From NCBI RefSeq assembly GCF_029892565.1, contig NZ_JARXVH010000003.1:310001-374000 (forward strand): a stretch of DNA of 64,000 bases. Reading direction: 5' to 3'. Under the pieces are notes generated by a model. That model was not told the DNA's origin. It worked only from the letters and a program-made list of their open reading frames with translations, and ran no database searches. Position numbers and translations under genes: made by a program. Positions 24,801 to 31,186 of the stretch are shown here, in pieces; the stretch's first letter is position 1, and the number at the start of each line of letters is the position of its first letter. Origin of the DNA: Streptomyces pseudovenezuelae (GTDB lineage: Bacteria > Actinomycetota > Actinomycetes > Streptomycetales > Streptomycetaceae).

Positions 24801-25828
24801 TCGTGACACGGCAGGGGGTGTCGGCGCTGCGGCTGCCGTATCTGACCCTGGCTGATCTGACGGACCGGGCGAACCGGTACCGCGGTGCCAGGGTGAGTGG
24901 TTCGAGGCCGCCGAACGACCGCGAGGCCTGGGACGTACTCGACTGGCTGTGGGAGAGCACGGTGTTTCCCGTCCTCTCCGCGCTCGGGCTGATCGGTCGC
25001 GCCACGGTCAGCTCCGCCCCACCCGGCCCCACCAGGGCTCCGGGGTCATTTGATCCGCCGAAGAGCAACTCGGGCCCGGCGGACACACTTCCCCGGATCT
25101 GGTGGTGTCCCACCGGCCCGTTCACGATGCTTCCCCTGCACGTAGCGGGACAGCCCCGGGGGACGGCCATGGACTACGCGGTCCATTCCTACACTCCGAG
25201 TGTCCAGGCGCTGATGGCCGCGCGGCAGCGTGAGAGGTATCCGGCCGACACACCGGAGCAGCGGATGCTCGTGGTGCTCGCGGACGACATGCTGACGCAC
25301 GGGCGGAGGGAGGTCGACCAGATCCTGCGGCTCGTTCCCGATGCCCATCTCCTTCGCGGCCCGGAGGCCACGGTCGCGAATGTCGCCGCCGGACTGGCCG
25401 ATTTCCCCTTCTTCCACTTCACCGGGCACGGGCACCTCTACGAGGGCATCCCCCAACTGCACCTCGGCGGCGACGAATGGCTCAACTGGCGGCATCTTCC
25501 GCAGAATCTCGTGGCCGACGGAGCACTGGCCTATCTCTCGGCATGCGAAACGGCGGGCGACGACCGGGGTTTCGAAAGCGGGGGGTGGACCATCGCCGCG
25601 TCCTTCCAGTCCGCCGGTTACCGCCATGTGATCGGGATGCTGGGCGAGGTCACGGATGAAGCCGCCACTCGCATCGCGGTTCACGTGTACGAGTTGCTCG
25701 TAGACTCCGGCGGGCGGCTTCGTCCGGAACACTCTGCGCGCGCCCTGCACACGGCCCTTCAAGAGTCCCTCGCCGCTTCCTCCTTCTACGCGCTCACCTC
25801 TGCCAGCGTGGTGCACCTGGGCCCGTGA
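21866..25828 (+). CDS. Giant CHAT-domain protease (VMAP-like architecture)
   Basis: 1320 residues. The start is the GTG at 21866 that overlaps the previous stop; the frame is open further upstream but lies inside the vWA-like gene. The N-terminal ~450 residues are uncharacterised; ~450-1000 are TPR-like helical repeats (many LxxAxxLA pairs such as DEALALAEQAADSLP); and the C-terminal ~270 residues form a CHAT caspase-fold domain. The catalytic dyad is visible: His1188 in HFTGHGH and Cys1227 in YLSACETA. CHAT proteases cleave partner proteins after activation, for example caspase-like or gasdermin-cleaving systems. No gasdermin is seen here; the membrane protein at 17381 or the TIR protein are candidate substrates. 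It ends the island B operon. Confidence 0.85.
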   Translation: MTAPPEPEEMPPPPTAGALELATVLSIATRIEPELIRAVRLRLLPHLDVGAEADLWFCDWVGARTPEAIALLPECLPYLRAGLVRKLETDPRLREVIDIVTDVHSGLSPALLLEERVTWDSLTGATEAADQHLNQALHALVRQNRSGLAGWFAEAWKRLPVEARSTATAWSLANAARPYVPSLDPGTAPELTLTTVSSIAAAVGEARLGVQREGTALLLGDVAGTRASAILVPDTHPRVVEVVTHSATRTVQIDASGVVRVEVGRGQVGLRTGAGHVYELDRPAPAASQSEDAEYELLIGALGSVPLPELAPHLVRVMRALLGRFSREDDLGALGDAHRLAERVLAARYDWRSSPELGCETAEAFYLHGLRVGTRKSLERAASISQDMTEIPDPAIAVRVWSVLGAAFRELFSHTGDIDQLRRSVDTLVTPVDRLSGRGVDTLPLVSELLRTYAVLHEVEHREEILRRALALADETLRTDDALAASALPLARMVLARFGTTGNPDELSHAEELARHSSTSEGPRAVQSERAAVIAAVNLARFWADGSQEALADALAFSRSAITLSPPGDGLRRSRLRLAHADVLRVSFAMSHNKAELDEALALAEQAADSLPKASPWRQAAHNTLTQCLLDRFAQTGAMPDLDRAIETTRSIHPGTRADTDLPYWHTAIVQQREGLLLKYRAAGDVDSLFMIINALEPARASRSQRVALVTNYASALLELKTRGESPLHLNRALTRLDSLREETPPSQSVDTVLVPVLLASARVISHMADASSESIRRAADAARLVTQERTAQPLHRLQAALLWGTLAMRLDLHEEVIHSYQAVTRELPPVVLLPGGEREALIRAWEERSREAAAYAIEAGAPELALEFLEQRSVLLSAWAKDSHAEVDRLRRVARELAAELQWLWTFLHLEAGPANTPVFQRRDLVQARMDHLVKSVRAVPGFEDFLAPVATQRLVLAASEGPVVVLSAVARRCDALLVTRQGVSALRLPYLTLADLTDRANRYRGARVSGSRPPNDREAWDVLDWLWESTVFPVLSALGLIGRATVSSAPPGPTRAPGSFDPPKSNSGPADTLPRIWWCPTGPFTMLPLHVAGQPRGTAMDYAVHSYTPSVQALMAARQRERYPADTPEQRMLVVLADDMLTHGRREVDQILRLVPDAHLLRGPEATVANVAAGLADFPFFHFTGHGHLYEGIPQLHLGGDEWLNWRHLPQNLVADGALAYLSACETAGDDRGFESGGWTIAASFQSAGYRHVIGMLGEVTDEAATRIAVHVYELLVDSGGRLRPEHSARALHTALQESLAASSFYALTSASVVHLGP

Positions 25829-26304
25829 GTCGTCGAGCCGGCGCACGGTGCGCTTCCCAAAAGGACGGCAGGCCAATTCCGAGACCGGTCATGCCCGGAG
25901 CCCTGCCATTTCGTCCGCGCCGCAACTTCTCGTTTCAGTGTGCGGCAGCTTCTGGCCGACAATACTGCGGACCGCGTAACCGCTCCGTCGAAAGCTGTGG
26001 GAGGGGCACAGGGACGTCGTCACCCGCCATCGCGTGTGCACGCGCGGTGAGGCCCCACAGGGCAGGGCCGTGGAGGTGCGTCGCAAGCGACTGCGCATGC
26101 AACGCTATCCGCAGCACTTCACCCAACGGGCACCCGGTGCCACTCCACGGACAGGATGGCGTCACGCACCACCCGACGCCATGCCCAATCCGTGCCCGTA
26201 GGGGCAGACAACCGCGGTCGATGGCGGCGCGATCAGGCCTTCGCAACGGCGTCGGCGCCATGAATCTACGCAGGTCAGCACCATGTGGCTGGGTACACGC
26301 CGTC
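25829..26304. other. Gene-free right end of island B
   Basis: 476 bp without a supportable gene. Near the attachment site it contains a GACAACCGCGGTC block (about 26208-26220) and the motif at 26268-26285, both related to the right end of island A. Confidence 0.6.
26268..26285 (+). other. Conserved island-end motif, copy 2
   Basis: ACGCAGGTCAGCACCATG, the counterpart of 17095-17113, again ending 19 bp before the 44-bp core. Confidence 0.55.
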
Positions 26305-26348
26305 GCTTCCCAAGCTGAGAGTGCGAGTTCGATTCTCGTCACCCGCTC
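26305..26348 (+). other. Attachment site, right end of island B (att3)
   Basis: The third exact copy of the 44-bp tRNA-Gly 3' core. Sequence to its right is taken as the original chromosome. Confidence 0.9.
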
Positions 26349-26356
26349 CAGAGAAG

Positions 26357-26381
26357 AACCCCGGACCGGCGGTCCGGGGTT
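26357..26381 (+). terminator. Terminator after att3
   Basis: AACCCCGGACC, GGC loop, GGTCCGGGGTT, then TGTTTGTTG. It is probably the original chromosomal terminator of the tRNA-Gly gene, displaced by the insertions. Confidence 0.8.
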
Positions 26382-26484
26382 TGTTTGTTGTCGGGTCCAG
26401 GTCGGGGTGGACCGGCGGCGGGCGGCGGCAGGGCCCTACTCTGATCCCCGTGAGGCAGGCAGGCGCTGGGAAGGGTGATCGGCG

Positions 26485-28647
26485 ATGACGCCCCTGAGCA
26501 CCGGGGACCCGGAGTCCATAGGCGGGTACACCCTCCTCGGTCGGCTCGGGGCGGGCGGCATGGGAGTCGTCTATCTGGGAGTCGCCGCCTCGGGACGGCA
26601 GGTCGCGGTCAAGCTCGTGCGGGGGCCGTACGCCCAGGAAGAGGAGTTCCGGACGCGCTTCCGGCAGGAGATCGAGGCGGCGCGCAGAGTGAGCGGCGCC
26701 TTCACCGCGCCTGTCGTGGACGCCGACCCCGACGCCGACCAGCCGTGGATGGCGACGCTCTACGTGCCAGGGCTCAACCTCGCCGAAGTCGTGCAGAAGG
26801 ACGGCCCGCTGAGCCTGCGGGAACTGCGCGCGCTGGGGCTGGGGCTCACCGAGGCGCTGCGTGACATCCGACGGGCGGGCCTGGTGCACCGGGACCTCAA
26901 ACCGGGCAACGTCCTGATGACCGAGGACGGGCCGCGCGTCATCGACTTCGGCATATCGCGGGCCTCCGACCACCAGAGCTTCACCACGACCGGGCGGATG
27001 ATCGGCACCCCGCCCTTCATGTCACCGGAACAACTGGCCAATCCCCGGGACGTCACCCCGGCCTCGGACGTGTTCTCGCTGGGGTCGCTGCTGGTGTTCG
27101 CGGCCGTCGGCACGGGACCGTTCGACGCCAACAGCCCGTACATAACCGGCTATCAGGTGGTGTTCGGGTCCCCGGACCTCGACGGCGTACCCGAAGCGCT
27201 CCTGGGCATCGTCGAGCGCTGCCTGGACAAGGACCCGGCCGCACGGCCGGAACTGGCGGACATACAGCGCATGCTCCAGGCGTTGCCGGAGTCCGACGAC
27301 GCCACCGGCTGCTCCCCGGAGATCGGGCAGTCCGCGCGGCCCCGGCCCCGCCCCACTCCACGGAGCGCGGCCACCACCTCCGCGGACGCCGCGACCGGCA
27401 TCCGTACCGGCAGGCGACGCCGGGCCCGGATGCTGCTCACCGGCCTCGGTGCGGTGCTGGCCGTCACGGGGCTGTGGATCGGGGTGGGTGTCCTCGGATC
27501 CGATTCGGACACCGCGACGGCCACCTCCACCCCCACCGCCACGGCCGGCGCGCGTGCCGCGTCTCTGCCCGGCGGCTGGCGGCCGTGGCGGACGAAGCTG
27601 CGGTACGACGTGAAGGGCGTCCCTCTCGACTACGGCAGCACCGGATGCGTGACGGAGGGAACCGCCCTGTTCTGCGGCGGTACGGGATTCACGGCCGCCA
27701 GGATCGACGCGGCCTCCGGCCGCACCCTGTGGCGGACCGGCACCCGCCCTCAAGGGGTGGAGCCGATCGGCGTTCGCGACGGGCTGGTCTATGTGTACGA
27801 GGATCCGGACGACACGATCAGGCGTGTGGTGGCTCTCGACGCCACTACCGGGCAGCGGCGTTGGCAACGTGACATCAGCAAGTCCGAGACCGCGGTCCTG
27901 TACGACGGCGGACTGCTGACCCTGTCTCCCGACTACTCGTCGTTCGTGGCTTACGGGCCGTCGGGCAAGGAACTGTGGCGGGCGGCCTCGCTGGACGAGT
28001 ACTGCACTCCGTCGGCGCTGGGAGGCGTCCCTTACGCCCTGTGCTCGGAGGGCAACGAGCCCGGCAAGGCCCCGGTCGAGCCGATGAGGCTCGGACCCGG
28101 CAGCCTGACCGCGACGGCCACGCTGCCCAAGAAGGCGGAACCGCTCGGCGCCGTCGGCGGGCAGCCCCTGTTCCTCGCCCCCCAGACCGCGAAGGAGGTG
28201 TACGAAGCCGGGTACGAACGGCCGTACAACGCGCTGCTGCGGGTATCCCCGGACACCGGCCAGGTCAGACGGATACCGCTGGCACATCCGCTGACCGGCG
28301 CGGCCACCCTGGTGGACGGCGTCGTCTACTTCGTGCGGTCCGACGGGTCGGTCACCGCGGTGTCGGCGGACAGCGGCAAGCAACTCTGGCAGCGGACGAC
28401 GGACATGGAGAGCCTGTCCGCGCCCGCGGTGTCGGCGACGTACAAGCGGGTCTATTTCTCCAACCGCTTCGGGCGTCTGCTGGCACTGGACAGTCACACC
28501 GGAGCGGAGGTCTGGCGCACCTCCGCGCTGGACGACCCCGGGGACAAGGTGCAGAACAATCCGCCGCGCGTGCTGCTCGTCAAGGACGCGATCGTGGCGA
28601 TGGCCGGCGACACCGCCTTCTCCCGGAGCCCCGACGGGCCCACCTGA
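26485..28647 (+). CDS. Ser/Thr protein kinase with extracellular PQQ-like beta-propeller
   Basis: 720 residues. The kinase domain (~12-265) has the glycine loop LGAGGMGVVYLG, VAVKLV lysine, HRDLKPGNVL catalytic loop, IDFGIS metal motif and a GTPPFMSPEQ activation segment, so it is probably active. A Pro/Arg-rich linker leads to one membrane span (LLTGLGAVLAVTGLWIGVGVL, ~313-333). The ~370-residue extracytoplasmic part contains PQQ/quinoprotein-type propeller repeats (DAASGRTLWRTG, DATTGQRRWQRD, SADSGKQLWQRT, DSHTGAEVWRTS). Such Hanks-type kinases sense envelope signals and phosphorylate cytoplasmic targets. The ATG at 26485 follows GAAGGGTGA. The gene is monocistronic and is the first gene after island B. 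Confidence 0.92.
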   Translation: MTPLSTGDPESIGGYTLLGRLGAGGMGVVYLGVAASGRQVAVKLVRGPYAQEEEFRTRFRQEIEAARRVSGAFTAPVVDADPDADQPWMATLYVPGLNLAEVVQKDGPLSLRELRALGLGLTEALRDIRRAGLVHRDLKPGNVLMTEDGPRVIDFGISRASDHQSFTTTGRMIGTPPFMSPEQLANPRDVTPASDVFSLGSLLVFAAVGTGPFDANSPYITGYQVVFGSPDLDGVPEALLGIVERCLDKDPAARPELADIQRMLQALPESDDATGCSPEIGQSARPRPRPTPRSAATTSADAATGIRTGRRRRARMLLTGLGAVLAVTGLWIGVGVLGSDSDTATATSTPTATAGARAASLPGGWRPWRTKLRYDVKGVPLDYGSTGCVTEGTALFCGGTGFTAARIDAASGRTLWRTGTRPQGVEPIGVRDGLVYVYEDPDDTIRRVVALDATTGQRRWQRDISKSETAVLYDGGLLTLSPDYSSFVAYGPSGKELWRAASLDEYCTPSALGGVPYALCSEGNEPGKAPVEPMRLGPGSLTATATLPKKAEPLGAVGGQPLFLAPQTAKEVYEAGYERPYNALLRVSPDTGQVRRIPLAHPLTGAATLVDGVVYFVRSDGSVTAVSADSGKQLWQRTTDMESLSAPAVSATYKRVYFSNRFGRLLALDSHTGAEVWRTSALDDPGDKVQNNPPRVLLVKDAIVAMAGDTAFSRSPDGPT

Positions 28648-28683
28648 CGTGTTTGTCGTGCAGGGCGGCGAGGGTGACGATCA

Positions 28684-29421
28684 CTAGCCGACCGGACCCG
28701 TCGCGGACTTGGTGCCGGTGACCTCGATGGCCGTGCCGGGCTTCACCGAAGCGTAGAACCACTTGGCGTCGGACTCGTCCAGGTCGATCCAGCCGGCGCT
28801 GGTCGCGTACCTGCCGACGTTCTCCTTGTCGAAGCGGAGGGCGGCGCCGACGTAGACCGGCATGTTGTCGGCGTCGCGCAGTTCGACGACGTACGAGATC
28901 TCCGCGTTGTAGCGGGCGTCGCCGGTGGGGGTGGTGACGGTGAGGGTTTTGACCTCGGGACGCCTGTCGTACACGGTCAACGGTCCCACGACCTTTGGGG
29001 TGTTGGGTGAGCCGTCCGTCAGCGGCATGACCCGTTTCCCGACGATCATGATGCCCTTGCCGAGGTCGACGCTGCCGGCGGTGACGGGTGTGCGCGGGAC
29101 GGGGGACACCGTGGCGGAGGCCGACTGGGCGGCGGAGGGCGTGGCGGCCGGGATCTGGCGCTGGGTCCCCGACCCCGCGGGGCTCGCGGAGTTCGTCGAG
29201 TTCGTGAGGTCAAGGGTCAGGGCGAAGGCCACCAGCGCGAGGGCTGCCGTAGCCGCGACCAGTGTGCCTGTCACGCGGCGGCGGGCGCGGCGTACGGCGG
29301 CGCGGCCTCGGACCTCGGCGCCGGTGAGGGCCGGGGAGGTCTCGTGTCGCGCGGCGAACTCGCGCAGAGCGCCGGAGAGTTCGGGGTTGGTGAGTTCGTC
29401 GTTGGTGAGGTCATCAGACAT
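28684..29421 (-). CDS. Membrane protein with degenerate L,D-transpeptidase-like domain, coupled to ECF sigma
   Basis: 245 residues. A cytoplasmic N-terminus (~1-50, with ALREFAARHETSPALTGAEVRGRA) is followed by one membrane span (TLVAATAALALVAFALTL), a Ser/Ala/Thr linker and an extracytoplasmic domain. The C-terminal pattern TSAGWIDLDESDAKWFYASVKPGTAIEVTG resembles the SHGCIRL..DA..LY..V..GT.V.V end of L,D-transpeptidases (ErfK family), but the catalytic His-Gly-Cys is Ala-Gly-Trp, so no catalysis is expected. The start overlaps the sigma-factor stop by 8 bp. Its place and topology suggest an anti-sigma or envelope-sensing partner of that sigma factor; no zinc-finger motif is present. Confidence 0.65.
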   Translation of the reverse strand: MSDDLTNDELTNPELSGALREFAARHETSPALTGAEVRGRAAVRRARRRVTGTLVAATAALALVAFALTLDLTNSTNSASPAGSGTQRQIPAATPSAAQSASATVSPVPRTPVTAGSVDLGKGIMIVGKRVMPLTDGSPNTPKVVGPLTVYDRRPEVKTLTVTTPTGDARYNAEISYVVELRDADNMPVYVGAALRFDKENVGRYATSAGWIDLDESDAKWFYASVKPGTAIEVTGTKSATGPVG

Positions 29422-29935
29422 GGCCGCTCCCCTCCCGAACCGGCACGTCCGCCCTGCCCACCTCGTCGACCGTCAGATGCTTCGCCAGTGCCGCCCGGCC
29501 CCGGTAGAGCCTGGCCTTGACCGTCCCGACCGGCGTACCCGTTTCGGAGGCTATCTGCTCGACGGTCACGTCACACAGATGGTGCAGGACGATCACCATC
29601 CGTTGCGCCTTGGGCAGTTGGCGCAGTGCGGCGACAAGTGCCGTGTGATCGGGGGTCGGTCCCGGTACGGACTCCGGCGGTGGAGTACGGCGTACCAACT
29701 CCAGCCAGCGTTTGGCCCGGCGCCAGCGGCTGACCGCCAGCCGCATGGCCACCGTGCGTATCCACGCCTCGGGCGCCTCGTCCGCGAGGAAGTCCGCGCG
29801 CCGGTCCCAGGCTCGTACGAACGCCTCCTGGACCACGTCCTGTGCCTCCTCGCGATCCCCGGTGAACGCCGAGAGTTGGCCGGTCAGACGGGGAAACGTG
29901 GCCGCGTAGAAGGCGTCGAACTCGTCCTCGGTCAT
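29414..29935 (-). CDS. ECF-type RNA polymerase sigma factor
   Basis: 173 residues with region 2 (AFYAATFPRLTGQLSAFTG, DVVQEAFVRAWDR, AWIRTVAMRLAVSRWRR) and region 4 (ALRQLPKAQRMVIVLHH, TVEQIASETGTPVGTVKARLYRGRAAL). It directs RNA polymerase to a stress regulon, probably held in check by the coupled membrane protein. The ATG at 29935 is supported by the conserved start of region 2 (MTEDEFDAFYAATF); the frame stays open upstream but without family resemblance. The 159-bp divergent region to 30095 must contain its promoter. Confidence 0.9.
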   Translation of the reverse strand: MTEDEFDAFYAATFPRLTGQLSAFTGDREEAQDVVQEAFVRAWDRRADFLADEAPEAWIRTVAMRLAVSRWRRAKRWLELVRRTPPPESVPGPTPDHTALVAALRQLPKAQRMVIVLHHLCDVTVEQIASETGTPVGTVKARLYRGRAALAKHLTVDEVGRADVPVREGSGHV

Positions 29936-30094
29936 GACCTCACCGGAGTCTTGGAATTCCCGTGCAACCTGACCGCCCTCACGGTGCGTACAGGTCCCGA
30001 AGGCCGCGTCCGTCGAAACCCGACCCACAGGAAAGACGAGAAACAGGCGTCTCAGGATCCACTCCCCCCACAGCAGTACCGGAGGACCACCGAA

Positions 30095-31186
30095 GTGCCG
30101 CACCCCCACGATGACTTCGCCGCGTACGCACACGCGGGTCTGCCCCAGCTGGTCACCACCGCCCGCCTGCTCACCGGCGACCCCCGCGAGGCGACCGAGT
30201 TGGTGCGGAGAACGCTGGTGCGGGTGTGCGCGCGGTGGCGGCGGATACCGCGGGACGACGTGGACTTCTATGTACGGCGGACCCTGGTCAAGGAGTATCT
30301 GCGCCGGGCTCGGCATCAAAGGGCCCTGCCTCACGGTGTGTTGGGGGCTCCGTCCGCGCGGCAGTGGGCCGTGCTCGTGATGCTGCACCGGGAGGGGCTG
30401 CGGGAGGCGGAGATCGCCCAGTTGCTCGGTTGGTCGGGCGGTGCGGTCAGGAGCCGTGCCCAGCGTGGGCTGGCGGTCTGCGGGGGCGATGTCGAGCGGC
30501 TGCGTGGGCTGTTCGCCGAGGCCGCGGGGGGTGCCGGGGCTGTCGAACCTGCCGCCAGGGCCGTCCAGTTCGACGTTCCGCTCGATGCCGTCGAGCAGCG
30601 GGGGCGAGCGCTGCGGCGCCGTCGTAGAGGCGTGGGCGTGACCGTCTGTGCGCTGCTGCTCGTGCCGACGGGCGTGTTCGTCGCGGGCCGGTTCATGGGT
30701 GGCGACTCCACGGACGGGTCGGGCGGCGGGGCGGCCGATGTGGCGCAGAGTCCGGTGCGGATCGTCGCGCCCGGCGAACGGGTGGACGCCCTGCCGGAGG
30801 TGCAGGTCTGGCTGACCAGCGGCGGCAAGCACTGGTCGACGCCGGATCGGCCCAACCAGTTCCTCGGCCTGACCGACGACGACGGCTACGAGAGCGAGAA
30901 GTCGGCCGTGTCCGTGCAGCCCGAGCCGCTGCACAGCTCGTACTTCCTGTCGGGCCTGTACCGCGGTCTGTCCGCCGACCCGGCACGCGTCGAAGTCGGC
31001 GTCGCCGAAGGCAAGATCACCGGCACCGTCCTCACGCTGGCCGGCAGTCCGGGCTGGGGCGTCTGGTACGCACGGGCACCCATGTCGATGGCGAAGATGA
31101 AGTCGACGTTCGTCGAGGGCGGTCCGACCGTCACGGTGTACGACGCGGCCGGCAAGGTCGTCGCGCGGGGCGGGGGCGATCGGTGA
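30095..31186 (+). CDS. Sigma-like protein fused to membrane span and extracytoplasmic domain
   Basis: 363 residues. The N-terminal ~150 resemble an ECF sigma factor: a region 2-like helix set (AAYAHAGLPQLVTTARLL, TELVRRTLVRVCARW) and a region 4 helix-turn-helix (AEIAQLLGWSGGAVRSRAQRGL). After a linker comes one membrane span (GVTVCALLLVPTGVFVAGRF, ~190-210) and a ~150-residue exported domain (QVWLTSGGKHWSTP..., GWGVWYARAPMSMAKMK). A sigma domain tethered to a sensor domain is unusual; it may act as a membrane-bound regulator or as a decoy. GGAGG lies nine bases before GTG 30095. The stop overlaps the start of the next gene (GTGA), coupling it to the GT51 protein. Confidence 0.75.
   Translation: MPHPHDDFAAYAHAGLPQLVTTARLLTGDPREATELVRRTLVRVCARWRRIPRDDVDFYVRRTLVKEYLRRARHQRALPHGVLGAPSARQWAVLVMLHREGLREAEIAQLLGWSGGAVRSRAQRGLAVCGGDVERLRGLFAEAAGGAGAVEPAARAVQFDVPLDAVEQRGRALRRRRRGVGVTVCALLLVPTGVFVAGRFMGGDSTDGSGGGAADVAQSPVRIVAPGERVDALPEVQVWLTSGGKHWSTPDRPNQFLGLTDDDGYESEKSAVSVQPEPLHSSYFLSGLYRGLSADPARVEVGVAEGKITGTVLTLAGSPGWGVWYARAPMSMAKMKSTFVEGGPTVTVYDAAGKVVARGGGDR

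Larger units (their letters stand above)
17177..26348. mobile_element. Genomic island B in tRNA-Gly
   Basis: A 9.2-kb segment between the second and third 44-bp direct repeats. It contains a single five-gene plus-strand operon (membrane protein, TIR, MoxR, vWA-like, CHAT) and nothing else recognisable. The left flank after the core (terminator, then TTGTTTGTTGTC) is closely similar to the chromosomal flank after the third core. No integrase gene is present. Confidence 0.75.

Noticed and set aside
7396..26304. Integrase, excisionase, relaxase or phage genes in the islands
   Set aside because: No tyrosine or serine recombinase motifs, transfer proteins or phage structural proteins could be recognised.
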